From assembly GCF_029542785.1 (NCBI RefSeq), contig NC_083377.1, positions 62,001 through 126,000 of the forward strand: 64,000 nt of DNA, written 5' to 3'. A model generated the notes under the pieces. That model was not told where the DNA came from. It saw nothing but the letters and a program-made list of their open reading frames with translations, and did no database searches. This document shows positions 20,445-30,936 of this stretch, one piece after another. A program made the position numbers and the translations under genes. Each line of letters starts with the position of its first letter. Position 1 is the stretch's first letter. The stretch is from Malassezia japonica (lineage: Eukaryota > Basidiomycota > Malasseziomycetes > Malasseziales > Malasseziaceae).

Positions 20445-22087
20445 ATGGGACATGGGACGAACGACAAGCTTTTTATTACCCCGTCCGAGCACAGCGGCGT
20501 GTACGGCCAGCATGGCGCGTCTACGGGTGCGCGCCGCGGCGACAGCTCTGTAGTTGTCCCCTTTCATATGTGTGCGCTGACGCACGAGCCCTGGGAGCAC
20601 CCCGCGTGTCTCGGTGACGAAGGTCTGGTCTATGAGCGCCGCAACCTCGAGGCGTTCCTGGCCAAGTACCAAGTGAGCCCTGCGAGTGGCCGGCCGTGTG
20701 CGGTGGACGAAGTGATCTCGCTGCACATCCCCCGCAACGAGCGCGGCAACTTCTACGACCCCGTGTCGTGCAAAGAGCTGACCGACCACAGCCACCTGGT
20801 CGCTGTGCGGCCGACCGGCAATGTCTTTTTGCACGACACGGTGCAGCAGCTGAACATCAAGCCGCGCATGATGCGCGACCTTGTGGACGATACCCCTTTT
20901 GCAAAGAGTGATCTGATCACGCTGCAGGATCCGCACGACCCCCAGCATCGCACCATGCAAAACATGCATCGTACGTCGTCCAACTAACGCAGACGTGCAA
21001 AACAAGCTGACGCTCGCCAGGGAGCAGCAGGGAGACGAGGTGCAAATGTCGACTGGGAGCACGCGCTCGCTCCTGTCCAAGGTGCGGAAGCAGACCGAGC
21101 CGGTCGTGGAGCATGCCGCGGCCGCGTCCGACGCGCCCGCGCCGCGGCTCACCAACATGTCGACCGGCCGCACGGCCGCGAGCTTTACCTCGTCTTCGCT
21201 CACGCCGCAGACCAAGACAGAGCGCATTGCCGTGGATGAAGAAGCGCTCATGCTCGAGCAGGTCGCCGGCGCAAAGCGTGCCAAGGCGTTCGTGCGCCTG
21301 ACGACCAACTTTGGCGCACTGAACCTCGAGCTGCACGTCGACAAGGCGCCCAAGACGGTACGTTGCTTTGCTAACGCAGTGTTACAATTTCCTGATGCTA
21401 TGCCGTGCTGGAGCGTACAACGATACCATCTTTCACCGCCAGATTCCCGGGTTTATGATCCAAGGCGGCGATCCTACGGGCAGCGGGCGCGGCGGCAAGT
21501 CGTGCTGGGGCAAGCCGTTTGAGGACGAGCTGTGCAACCCGGGCTCGTACCGCCATACGGGCCGTGGCGTGCTGTCGATGGCCAACAAGGGCCCGAATAC
21601 CAACGGCTCGCAGTTCTTCTTGACGTACCGCGCGACGCCGCACCTCGACACGAAGCACACCGTCTTTGGACGCCTGGTCTCTGACTCGGCCACGACGCCC
21701 ACCTTTCGCACACTCGACGCGCTGGAAAACGTGCCCGCGGAGTCCGGTACCGACCGCCCACTGCGCCCCATCCAGCTAGTCGAGGCGCATATCATCGAGG
21801 ACCCATTCGAAGACTACAAACAAAACCGTGACGCGCGTTTCCGGCGCGAGAACATGGGCGAGGACGAAAAAGCGGAGCGCGATGCAAAGCGCCGCAAGCG
21901 CGAAGAGGACCGCACGACATGGCTCGGTACGCGCCTCGCACCCAAAGGCGGTACATCCGCCAGCTCTCCCCGCCCCTCTATCCTGGACACGGCCGATGCA
22001 CACGGCCTCGCGCGCCTCGGCGCCCCCCGCACCGCACCCAAAGCCCCCGCCAAGAAGCGCGGCTTTGGGGACTTCGCCGGCTGGTAG
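20445..22087 (+). CDS. U-box cyclophilin, PPIL2/Cyp60 family
   Basis: Exons 20445-20970, 20993-21357, 21380-22087, two 22-nt introns; 532 residues. A nuclear peptidyl-prolyl isomerase/ubiquitin ligase tied to the spliceosome (S. pombe Cyp8, human PPIL2). The N-terminal U-box-like region reads [33 protein letters not shown] and [26 protein letters not shown]. The C-terminal cyclophilin shows [35 protein letters not shown] and [23 protein letters not shown], including the catalytic Arg in FHRQIP. The family-specific [11 protein letters not shown] follows, then a Lys/Arg-rich tail ending [11 protein letters not shown]. Start codon is 35 bp from the divergent gene's start. Confidence 0.92.
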
Positions 22088-22134
22088 CACGTGGGGCCAC
22101 GTGGACCGGCTAGTGGCGGTTCTCCGCATCCACG

Positions 22135-24114
22135 ATGGCGTTCCAGTCGATGCTGTCGGGCGCGGAGTGCTCCACCTCCAATAATACCCTCTCGCAGTTC
22201 TTGAAGCATGCTCAGACAGACCGGTCCTTGCAGCAGGACGGTATGCAGGGCCCGCAGCAGGGCATGCAGCGCCCCGGATTCCGCACGCGCCCTGGGGGCC
22301 CCGCCCAGGACATGGATGCGTTCCTGCACCAGCCCCGTGATGCGCCCCACGGCTTTGACATGCACGCCATGCGCTCGGAAGTCGACCATATGCGCGGTTC
22401 GATGAATGCGCCCAAGGCCATGCCGGGTGGCGGCAGCGGGTCGGCCTGGGCGCAGGAAATGCACATGCGTCAGGGCCCGGCCCAGGCGCCGATGAACCAG
22501 TGGAGCGAGCAGTTCCAAGCGCAGGGCCCTGCGACGAGTGCCCCGCAGCATGCGATGCCGTCGCAGCCTGGCATGGCGATGGGCGGCATGCCTTTCCGCA
22601 GCGCGATGCCGATGATGGGCATGCAAGGCATGCATGCGCCTATGCACTCGATGCCCGCGCAGCGTGCGCCCGAGGCCAAGTCGGAGCGCATCGTCGAGCT
22701 CGACAATGCGCAATGGGAAGAGCAGTTCCGGAAGCTCGAGGAGACGGCGGGCAAAGGCAAGAGCCGCGAAGAGGCGCCGTCGGAGGATGTGGCCAAGGAA
22801 GAGGCGACGCTGCGCGAGATGAAGGACCGTCTGGGCGACACCTTCCAGGACGGCAACCCCCGCTTTGAGGAGCTATGGAATGCGCTCAAGGACCCGACGA
22901 TGCACGAAAAGAACGACGACCTCGCCGAGTGGGAGGAGAAGCTGATGCAGGCCATCCAGGACGAGGATCCGGTGCACTCGACGCACCCCGGCGGCGGCCT
23001 TGGCCCCGGCGAGATGGGACTCAACGAGCTGGACGGGCTGGGCGACAACGAGGCGTCGCTGCGCAACACGCTGAACGAAGTCGACGAAAACGGCTTCCCG
23101 ATCCTCGGCGACTATACCTATGCGACGAACAATCCATTCGCGCAGCACTCGACGCCGTACGCAGAGGGCTTGCGCCTCCTGGAGAACAATGGCAGCTTGA
23201 CCGACGCTGCGCTGCTCTTTGAGGTCGCGACGCAGCGCGACGCCGAGATGGGCACCGCCGACGAGATCGAGCGCACGAACGAAGAGCGGAGTCGTGCATG
23301 GCAAAAGCTCGGTGAGAGCCAGGCGATGAACGAGCACGAAGAAAAGGCGATCCAGGCGCTGGAGCAGGCGCTTCACCTCGACCCCAACAACCTCGAGGCA
23401 CACATGTCGCTCGCTGTCTCGTACATCAACGAGGGCTACGACGCAGCGGCGAACTCGACGCTGCTCAAGTACCTCGCGCGCACCCACCCCCACCTCGCGC
23501 CTTCGAGCGAGTTCCCGGTGCTAAAGGACCAAAATACGAACCCCTGGGCACGCCTCAACTACGTCCGCGAGCTCTTCCTCAAGGCCGCGCGCGAGAATGC
23601 GGCAAGCGGCCAGATGGACCCCGACGTGCAGATCGCGCTCGGCGTGCTCTTCTACTCGAGTTCGGCGTATGATCAGGCGCGCGACTGCTTCGAGGCGGCG
23701 CTCGAGTCGCGCCCGGATGACTTCCAGTTGTGGAACCGCCTCGGCGCGACGCTCGCCAACGGCGGCAACCCCGAGCTGGCCACCGAGGCGTATCACAAGG
23801 CGCTTGAGCTGCGGCCGACGTTTACCCGTGCGATCTACAACCTGAGTGTCTCGTGCCTGAACCTCGGCGCGCACCACGAGGCCGCCGAGCACCTCCTCTC
23901 GGCCCTCACGCTGCAGCGCTCGCAGCCGATTCCGGATGCGCCGGGCGGCGAGTCGGTGCGTGCCGCGCCGCCGCTCTCGGCGAGCAAGGAGAGCGAGAGT
24001 CTGTGGAGCACGCTGCGCAGCATCTTTGTCGTGCTCAACCGCCTGGACCTCGCGAACCAGTGCACGGTCGGCTCGGACCTCGAGCAGTTCCGTGCGGCGG
24101 GCTTTGAGTTTTAG
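22135..24114 (+). CDS. PEX5: Peroxisomal targeting signal 1 receptor Pex5
   Basis: Single exon, 659 residues. Pex5 carries PTS1 (SKL-type) proteins into peroxisomes. The conserved recycling cysteine is Cys12 in GAECSTSNNTLSQFLKH. The disordered Met/Gln/Gly-rich N-half holds docking motifs WSEQF (W123) and WEEQF (W194), plus divergent WEEKL and LWNAL sites. The C-half is TPR repeats, with PYAEGLRLLENNGSLTDAALLFEVA, HEEKAIQALEQALHLDPNNLEAHMSLAVSY and AYHKALELRPTFTRAIYNLSVSCLNLGAH. It ends in a short helix bundle (VVLNRLDLANQCTVGSDLEQF). ATG 22135 places the cysteine at the usual distance from the N-terminus. The gene starts 47 bp after the cyclophilin stop. Confidence 0.94.
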   Translation: MAFQSMLSGAECSTSNNTLSQFLKHAQTDRSLQQDGMQGPQQGMQRPGFRTRPGGPAQDMDAFLHQPRDAPHGFDMHAMRSEVDHMRGSMNAPKAMPGGGSGSAWAQEMHMRQGPAQAPMNQWSEQFQAQGPATSAPQHAMPSQPGMAMGGMPFRSAMPMMGMQGMHAPMHSMPAQRAPEAKSERIVELDNAQWEEQFRKLEETAGKGKSREEAPSEDVAKEEATLREMKDRLGDTFQDGNPRFEELWNALKDPTMHEKNDDLAEWEEKLMQAIQDEDPVHSTHPGGGLGPGEMGLNELDGLGDNEASLRNTLNEVDENGFPILGDYTYATNNPFAQHSTPYAEGLRLLENNGSLTDAALLFEVATQRDAEMGTADEIERTNEERSRAWQKLGESQAMNEHEEKAIQALEQALHLDPNNLEAHMSLAVSYINEGYDAAANSTLLKYLARTHPHLAPSSEFPVLKDQNTNPWARLNYVRELFLKAARENAASGQMDPDVQIALGVLFYSSSAYDQARDCFEAALESRPDDFQLWNRLGATLANGGNPELATEAYHKALELRPTFTRAIYNLSVSCLNLGAHHEAAEHLLSALTLQRSQPIPDAPGGESVRAAPPLSASKESESLWSTLRSIFVVLNRLDLANQCTVGSDLEQFRAAGFEF

Positions 24115-24133
24115 TGTATAGCGCTATAGAAAG

Positions 24134-25264
24134 TTATTTGGGCGTTGCGGCACACACTGCCTGCAGCGCCGGAGCAAACTGCTTGCGCGTCACACGGGGG
24201 TCTTTTTGGGTGAAGGTCGCACAGTAGGGGCCGGCGAGATCGAGCGACAAGGGCGCGAGGTCGACCGACTGCTCTTTGTACGCCGCGAGCGCCTCGGCGA
24301 CGGCGCGGCCGCTGCCTGGCGCATACAGAAGCAGCTCGCGGTGCGCCTCCTCCTGGCTATCGGTGTAGCCCGCCAGGACCACGGCGAGGTCCAGGCTTTT
24401 GCTCGCGCAGAAAGCGGCGAGGTCGTTGTGCAACGCCTTGGGGCCGTCCTTGAGGAGCGCATCGATCGGTTCGACGGTGCTCGATGTGCCGATATTCCAC
24501 TCGCCACCGTCTTTGGCCGCACAGGCAAAGAACTTGTAGTCGCGGCGCAGCTTTTGCTCGGTCGTGAGCTGCGAGACGTCCGACTTGGCGTCGCTCAGCG
24601 CCTCGTACAAGCTCTTTTGTGCCTCGGCGCTGTTGTACGACGACCGAGGGGCGAGGAACGCGCGTGCACCTTCGTCGACCGCCTTGGCTTTGCCTGCGCT
24701 CTCCGACATGTTGTGCGTGTCGATGAGGATCGCGCTCAAGAGCAGGTCGGCGACAGCCGGCGGCACGGCCGGCGACTTGGGCAGCAGCGGCTGGAAGTAC
24801 TGCGTGAGCACGCTCGCGCACGACCCTGCGTTCTGCGGCGCAAGGATCACGCGCACATCCGCCTCGGTATGCAGCTTCTCGTCGGCATGGTGGTCGATGA
24901 TCGCATCGGTCGTCGCCTTGGCAAACACGCCGGTGGCCTTGTTGTGATCGACGAGCGCGACGTGCTCGTCCTTTCCGAGCTCTGGCACCTCGTCCAGGCA
25001 CACGAGCAGTTCGGGGTCCACGCCGATCTTGTCGAGCATCAGGAGATTCTCTGGCCGGAGCTTCAGGTCCGGGCGCCGCGTCTGCACGACGGGGATCCAC
25101 TGAGATCCGCTGGGGTTGACGTACTGCGAGAAAAAGGCATAGCCGATCGCACACGCAAGGCTGTCTAGGTCCCCCGCTTCATTGCCCGTCACCCAGTACT
25201 GCGCGCCATGTGCGGCCAGGTTCTTCCGTGTCCGTAGAAAAGCAGCGAGCGGAGCGGCGGCCAT
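24134..25264 (-). CDS. PPX1: Exopolyphosphatase (DHH/DHHA2 family)
   Basis: Single exon, 376 residues. Ppx1 releases phosphate from inorganic polyphosphate; prune-type relatives share the fold. Metal-binding motifs are visible in order: GNEAGDLDSLACAIGYA (motif I Asp residues), VALVDHNKA (motif II), and IIDHHADEK (DHH motif III). LLLSAILIDTHNMS carries the motif IV aspartate. The DHHA2 domain occupies the C-terminal ~150 residues, ending DPRVTRKQFAPALQAV. Length fits yeast Ppx1 (397). It is tail-to-tail with PEX5 (19 bp) and head-to-head with DBP9 (56 bp between starts). Confidence 0.9.
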   Translation of the reverse strand: MAAAPLAAFLRTRKNLAAHGAQYWVTGNEAGDLDSLACAIGYAFFSQYVNPSGSQWIPVVQTRRPDLKLRPENLLMLDKIGVDPELLVCLDEVPELGKDEHVALVDHNKATGVFAKATTDAIIDHHADEKLHTEADVRVILAPQNAGSCASVLTQYFQPLLPKSPAVPPAVADLLLSAILIDTHNMSESAGKAKAVDEGARAFLAPRSSYNSAEAQKSLYEALSDAKSDVSQLTTEQKLRRDYKFFACAAKDGGEWNIGTSSTVEPIDALLKDGPKALHNDLAAFCASKSLDLAVVLAGYTDSQEEAHRELLLYAPGSGRAVAEALAAYKEQSVDLAPLSLDLAGPYCATFTQKDPRVTRKQFAPALQAVCAATPK

Positions 25265-25320
25265 GGAGGAGAGTGCACGGGCTCAATTGACTAAAACGGA
25301 CTTTTTTTCGGTACTCCACC

Positions 25321-27024
25321 ATGTCGAAAAAGGAGGCGGACGGATTTGGCTCGTTTTCGCACCTGCTGGACGCGCGCCTGCTGCGTGCGCTTGCCAAGCT
25401 TGGCTACGGCACGCCCACGCCTGTGCAGCGCCAGTCTATTGAACAGAGTCTTGGTGGAAATGCGCGCGATATCCTTGCGCGGGCGCGCACCGGCAGCGGC
25501 AAGACGCTTGCCTATGCCCTTCCGGTCGTGCAAAAGATCCTCACGGCGAAGGAGACGATTCCCAAGTCATCCGAGAGCTATGCGGGAACGCGTGCGCTGA
25601 TCCTCGTGCCGACTCGCGAGCTGGCGGAGCAGGCGAATCGGCAGCTGTCCGAGATCCTCGTCTACTGCCGCGACGAGGTGCAGGTGGCCAACATTGCGCG
25701 CTCAGTGAGCAGCGCGGTGCAGAAACTGCTCCTTTCTGAGAAGCCCGATATCGTGGTGGCGACGCCGTCGCGTGCGCTGACGTGCCTGCAGTCGCGCGAC
25801 CTCGTTCTCTCCTCGAGCCTCGAGTCGCTGGTGATCGACGAGGCGGACCTCATCTTTTCGTACGGCCACGACGCCGAGGTCAAGACGATCCTCGGCGAAG
25901 GCTTCCTGTCGCGCAACTTCCAGACGTTCCTCATGAGTGCGACGCTCAGCGACGATATCGAGACGCTCCGTGGCCTGGTCCTCAAGAATCCTGCGGTGCT
26001 GCGCCTGGAAAACGATACCTCGCTCGCACAGAACCTCTTGCAATACTATGTCGAGACCTCGGAGGAGGACAAGTTTTTACTCGTGTACGTGATCCTGAAG
26101 CTGCGCCTCATCCGCGGCAAGTGCCTCTTGTTTGTGAACGACATCGACCGCTGCTTCCGCCTGAAGCTATTCCTCGAGCAGTTTGGCCTGCGCACCTGTG
26201 TCCTGAACGAGGAGCTTCCGGTAAACAGCCGCTTCCACATTGTCGAGGAGTTCAACAAGGGAAAGTATGACTACATTATCGCCACCGATGCCAACACGCA
26301 AGAAGAGGCGAGCACCTCGAAAAAGAGCGAGTACGGCGTCTCGCGCGGCATCGACTTTGTCGCCGTCGCCTGCGTGATCAACTTTGACCTGCCGACGTCC
26401 ACGCGCGCATATACCCACCGCATCGGGCGTACGGCGCGTGCAGGTAACACAGGCACGGCGCTCAGCTTCGTCGTGCCGGCCGACGAGTTCGGCAAGAAGA
26501 AGGGCATCTCGTGCCCAACGTGCCGCCACGACCCCTCAGTCTGGAAAAAGATTGTGCGCGACCAGCAAAAGAGCGGCAGCGTGGGGGCGGACGGTATCCA
26601 ACTCTGGAAGTACGACAAGAAACAGGTCGACGCGTTCCGCTACCGTATGGAAGATGCGCTGCGCTCGGTCACCAAGGTCGCGATCAAGGAGGCGCGTATC
26701 CAGGAGATCAAGACGGAAATCCTCAACTCCAAGGCACTCAAGGCACACTTTGAAGAGAACCCCAAAGATCTCGAGTACCTCCGCCACGACCGCGCGCTGC
26801 ACCCGGCACGCGTCCAGCAGCATATGCGCCATATCCCGTCGTACCTGCGGCCACGCATCGCCGCCATCCCCGGCGCGAACCAGCCCCAGAGCGAGCGGTC
26901 CGTGGGATACGTCCCTAAGAACAAGGGCAAAGAGGGACGCGCCAAGGGAGGGCGCGCGCGCAAGGACCCCAAGCGCAAACCCACCAAGAAAAAGTCGGAC
27001 CCCCTCCGCACCTTTAGCTCGTAG
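25321..27024 (+). CDS. DBP9: DEAD-box RNA helicase Dbp9
   Basis: Single exon, 567 residues. Nucleolar helicase of 60S ribosome assembly. Motifs in order: Q-motif region YGTPTPVQRQSI, Walker A RARTGSGKT (about residues 57-61), PTREL, VATPSR, DEAD (about residue 172) in VIDEADLIFSYGHDAEV, SAT, then helicase C with SRGIDFV and HRIGRTARAG. The Dbp9-type insert around EEASTSKKSEYGVSRGIDF is present. The C-terminal tail is strongly basic (KNKGKEGRAKGGRARKDPK). The next gene on this strand starts only 8 bp beyond the stop. Confidence 0.92.
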   Translation: MSKKEADGFGSFSHLLDARLLRALAKLGYGTPTPVQRQSIEQSLGGNARDILARARTGSGKTLAYALPVVQKILTAKETIPKSSESYAGTRALILVPTRELAEQANRQLSEILVYCRDEVQVANIARSVSSAVQKLLLSEKPDIVVATPSRALTCLQSRDLVLSSSLESLVIDEADLIFSYGHDAEVKTILGEGFLSRNFQTFLMSATLSDDIETLRGLVLKNPAVLRLENDTSLAQNLLQYYVETSEEDKFLLVYVILKLRLIRGKCLLFVNDIDRCFRLKLFLEQFGLRTCVLNEELPVNSRFHIVEEFNKGKYDYIIATDANTQEEASTSKKSEYGVSRGIDFVAVACVINFDLPTSTRAYTHRIGRTARAGNTGTALSFVVPADEFGKKKGISCPTCRHDPSVWKKIVRDQQKSGSVGADGIQLWKYDKKQVDAFRYRMEDALRSVTKVAIKEARIQEIKTEILNSKALKAHFEENPKDLEYLRHDRALHPARVQQHMRHIPSYLRPRIAAIPGANQPQSERSVGYVPKNKGKEGRAKGGRARKDPKRKPTKKKSDPLRTFSS

Positions 27025-27032
27025 ACCTCCAC

Positions 27033-29140
27033 ATGAGCGCCTGGCGATCCTGGGCGAGCCGGCCGGAGCGCCCGGCCAGCGCGGCGCGCGACGCGGGCCT
27101 CCTCGCGTCGTGCCGCGAGCAGTGGGACACGATCCGTGTATGTACGTTTTCTAATCAAGTCGTATCTTGAATCGCCCGACCAGCGTGCCCTACAGGGCGG
27201 ACTGGCGAACACTGGCATTCCGGCGTGTATGGACCAGCTCGTGCATGTCCTGCTCCAAGAGGACGCGGAGATGCACGAGCAGGCCGTGGGAATGTGCATG
27301 GAATACGTGCTGGAGAACGACGGTAGGTATAGCGACTGACGCAGTGCTGGGCGGACTCTTGGGACTGTGCATCGCCGACGAACCCCAGGGCGTGAAGCGC
27401 GAAATGATCCGCATGTTTGGGCGGCTCGTACACGGAATGCAGACGGGTTTCCTCGCGCACCAAGGCGTGATCCGCGCCATTGCGCAGCTCCTGCACCACT
27501 GCATTCGCCTCGACCAGCGCGCCTCATCCGACACGCCAGACGAGCACGGCGACGCGGACGAGGCGCTGCTGGATCTGGTCTGTGACGTGGCCGAGAAGCT
27601 CACGGCACAGCCCTCGATCCTTCGGCTGTTTGTCGAGCTGGGCGCGGCGTACACGGCAGGGCGCGAAAGCGACCCATTTCTCCTCTTTTCCTACCTCGTG
27701 CAGCATTTACACCACACCGGCGACCGCGGCTTTCGCGTACGGACGGCGACACTCGACTTGTTGCGTACAATGCTCGCGTACGATGCCGAGGATGCGCTGC
27801 TGCAGTACACGGCCAAGAGTCACTGCGCCGAGGCGCTCAGCGCGTCCACCGCCGCGGCGTACGGACTGCTTCCGATGCATGTCGATGCTGGCGACGGACA
27901 GAGCGGGGATCCGTTCACGTCAGTGCGTGCGCACCGCTGGCACGACCTTGCTGCGTCGTGGGCGACGACCGACTTTGCGCCTGAAGTCTGCACGTGGATG
28001 GACCTCCTCTGGCTTTCGCAGCAAACCATTGCCGAATGTTCGGCGCATGCGCGCTCGGCAGAAGGGGGGAAGGCCGACCAACTGGAGCAACTGCGTGTGG
28101 ATATTCTGCAGCAGTTCCGCACGACCTTTCTCGAAAACGTCGTCTATCCATCCGTTCAGGGATGCAGCGTAAATGACGGAAGTGCAGCAGCCGTCCTGCT
28201 CTACCACGCCTTGCTGTTTAGCGTACTCGATCCGTGCGCATCGCTCTCGCGCATCGCCACGACGCAGGTGCTGGACGACCGCAGTCTCAGCGCGGTCGTA
28301 GCAGAGTGCATCGCGCTGCCGGGCAACGAACATGCATCGCTCCGCATCCTTGCGTTGCGCCTTGCGTCGCTGTACTCGCGCCGCGTGTCTCTACGCGATG
28401 CCGCGCTCGGCACACTGCCGTCGAGTGCGCCGCGCGACATGCACCCCGCTGCGCCGTTCGTTGCGATGGTCCAGTCGATACAGACGCCCCGCAGCGGCGC
28501 AAGTCTGCCGGAACGCTTTCTGCAGCACCTCGCCGAGGTCGAGCAGACGATGCGGATGGATCCCGACTATGCGTACGCGGACCGCATCTCGTTCGGCGAG
28601 GATGACCAAGAGACTTTGCATCCAATGCGCCATACGCGCATTCTCCGTGAGCCGGTCGACGTGAAGGAACACTTTGTGACGCCATTGCTCACCATGCTGT
28701 GCCGCTTTCTTGCATCACCACTCGACATGAATGTTGAGCTCACACGGACCCTTGCCACGCTGTGCCGCTCGCCGTACGTCGCGCTCGAGGGATTTGCCTA
28801 CTTGCACGACGGGCCGCCGCCGCCGCTGACCTACGTCCTGTTCATGCTCGTGCTGCAAACACAGGCGTACGCGGCGAAGGTACCCGACTTTGCCTTTTAC
28901 CTTGCCCAGCGCAGGAACCAACTTCTTGCGTACAGCAAAGGGGGGGCGCCTGTCGCATCGGACGCCCTGGCTTGCCCTTTTGTCCACGGATCCATGCCGG
29001 ACACAATGGACGCTCTAAAAAAGAAGTTTGCCGAACACAACTGGCCTACATCCTGGACAACGTCTACACAAGAACTCCAGCTCGATATCCATACCCCTGC
29101 CCTCTCGGCGCCTTCAACGTCCGGTACGCTCTTCCACTGA
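27033..29140 (+). CDS. FHIP / RAI16-like protein (FTS-Hook complex partner)
   Basis: Exons 27033-27137, 27160-27322, 27345-29140, two 22-nt introns; 687 residues. The N-terminal half matches the RAI16/FHIP (FAM160) family: CMEYVLENDVLGGLLGLCIADEPQGVKREMIRMFGRLV, FLAHQGVIRAIAQLLHHC, and DPFLLFSYLVQHLHHTGDRGFRVRTATLDLL. A later conserved block reads ALEGFAYLHDGPPPPLTYVLFMLV. In animals and filamentous fungi FHIP joins Hook to link early endosomes to dynein. The product is all helical with no membrane segment. The C-terminus is low in complexity. Its start codon is 8 bp after the DBP9 stop, so the two may share a transcript. Confidence 0.72.
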
Positions 29141-29378
29141 CCCAGCCTTGCATGGTGCCCAGCATATTTCGGTGTCCGTGCATCCGTGCACTGTGCCGGA
29201 CCTGATACCCGCGCCGCAGAGCGCATGCAAAATACCGCTCCTGTGTGTCATTGACAATATCCTGCTCCTCGAAGAGTTCCTTGTGGAGCTTGCCGCCATA
29301 GCGCAGCTCCGCCGCGCATGGGATATTGAGGCGCCGTAGATGTGGAGGTTGCTTCCTATGCGAGGTGTCGGGCGGCAT
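29064..29378 (-). CDS. Possible small gene in the FHIP-DHHC gap (uncertain)
   Basis: An ATG-started 104-codon frame from 29378 to 29064. Its middle (LNIPCAAELRYGGKLHKELFEEQDIVNDTQERYFACALRRGYQ) uses the GC-rich codons typical of this genome and lies in the 217-bp gap between two genes. Against it: the C-terminal part lies antisense inside the FHIP-like gene, the N-terminal 21 bp overlap the first exon of the palmitoyltransferase, and I recognise no family. It could be a genuine short mitochondrial-type protein with a mis-set end, or chance. Confidence 0.25.
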   Translation of the reverse strand: MPPDTSHRKQPPHLRRLNIPCAAELRYGGKLHKELFEEQDIVNDTQERYFACALRRGYQVRHSARMHGHRNMLGTMQGWVSGRAYRTLKAPRGQGYGYRAGVLV

Positions 29379-30651
29379 GCAGCGCGGAGCGCGGTGCCGG
29401 CCGCTGTTGCCGTGTACTTGTCGTAGGTGTAATCGCTGATTCAGGTACGCATACTATGTGGTGGTGATCGAGTATTACGGTACGATGCTTGCCTGATTCA
29501 GTGCGCTTTCGGTTTGGACAGGGAGCCGGGGTGGCCAGCACGGATCTCATTTTCTTGCTGGGCATACATGTTCTGCTTGCTGCCACTACCACTCTGTACT
29601 TTCGCATTTATTTTGCGCGATCTGTATACGTGGACTGCGAAAGATACGTTGAAGAGTATGCCAGGCAGGCACTCAGCGTCAGGGTGGCCCTCCGGAGCTT
29701 GTGCAGCACCGCGCACATCTCGCTGCCTATGCCCAGGCCGGGCGGTATAAACCGCGAAGCACTTCAGCAGTTTGTCTACGAGTGTGATGCATCAGGCGAG
29801 CCGCAGCGGTGCTGGCGTGACCAATGTTCTGGGCACTGGAAGGCGCCAAGGTACGTGGCGAGCCTCACCCAGGATGCGGCACTGCGGCGCTTGTGGCACA
29901 TGCCGCTTCTTTTTTGATCATCACTGCCTTTGGGTACGTGTCTGTGCTGACGCAGTTTGACAATTGCATCACCGTGCCAGAATCTTCCAACGTCTACCTT
30001 GGTTTTCTTGCATTGGTCCCTGTCCTGCTTACGGCTGCGTTCTGGCCACTTGTTCCTTATGTGATCCGGCACTCTTGTGAGCTATGGCAGATCGTGCAGA
30101 CACAGCCAAGCATACAGGTAGGCTTCTTGCAGAGGTGGTGGAGCTGGGTGCTTGGCCCTATTCCTCGCTTCGGCGCTGCTATGTATTTGGGTGCGTTCTC
30201 CGTCTTATGCAGCACACCGACATGCCGGCGCTCCTCATCAGTACATGTTTTCCAACGATACCCATCCCTCTCTTTGGCTTCCACTACTTGTGCTCATCAG
30301 TGCAGCGCTTGGATTACTCGCATTGGGTTCGTTTCGTCTCTGACAACAGCATTGCTCGTGTCTTCTGTGTACCATGCCACTCGCGGAAGACTAACAATTG
30401 ACGTGGAGCGCGAGCGGGCACTGAGGCGGCAGCGAAATACCGGAAAATCCAGCACATCGCCCTACATCCAACCAGTGAAATATTTATGGATACCCAATCA
30501 AGACGGAGCCGGGAAAGTGGTACCTGTATCTACGCATAACCCATACCAGCGCGACTGGCGGTCAAACCTGGGCGCGTACTTTGGCCTATTGCCTCTGCCA
30601 CCATTCACGCCATTGCGTTCGAATAGGCAAGAAGATACAAGCCAGAGTTAG
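29358..30651 (+). CDS. DHHC palmitoyltransferase
   Basis: Seven exons: 29358-29422, 29445-29479, 29502-29850, 29873-29933, 29956-30190, 30213-30326, 30350-30651. Five introns are 22 nt and one is 23 nt; the product has 386 residues. It S-acylates cysteines of membrane-associated proteins. Two N-terminal membrane helices (AVPAAVAVYLSYAYYVVIEYYV, TDLIFLLGIHVLLAATTTLYF) precede the zinc-binding cysteine-rich domain CSGHWKAPRMRHCGACGTCRFFFDHHCLW-FDNCI, with the catalytic DHHC. Two more helices follow (LGFLALVPVLLTAAFWPLV and LVLISAALGLLALALLV). One intron falls inside the core, between DHHCLW and FDNC. Residues after DHHC (LW, not PW; FDNC) are atypical, so the subfamily is unclear. The later part is an AT-richer transition into the FRE region. 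Confidence 0.85.
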
Positions 30652-30889
30652 GCTAAACTATACCGGACGCTGCACCTCTCATGAGAAGCGCAAAGAGCCT
30701 TCCGTGCGCCACCCCACATTGTCCGCTTTGTCACAGAACACTTTTGCCAAGACTCTCAAGAGACCAACACTATGATGTCAGCAGTGCGTTTTTATGCCCA
30801 GTCATTCAAATGCTCCACATGCAAGACATGCGAGGTAGCCCACGGTAGTTGATCGCAATCTAGATCAAGACCCCAGGCGTATCGATCCG

Positions 30890-30898
30890 ATCAGATAA
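30890..30898 (+). promoter_or_regulatory. GATA-factor site atcagataa upstream of FRE copy 1
   Basis: Exact match to the extended ATCWGATAA consensus recognised by fungal iron-regulatory GATA repressors (Urbs1/Sre1/SreA type), 264 bp before the ATG at 31162. Two weaker HGATAR matches follow at 30987-30992 (tgataa) and, on the minus strand, 31048-31054 (cttatct). Function is inferred from motif and gene type. Confidence 0.5.
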
Positions 30899-30936
30899 TA
30901 TTAAATGGAGTCGATTGCATACGCGCTATTAAATTT

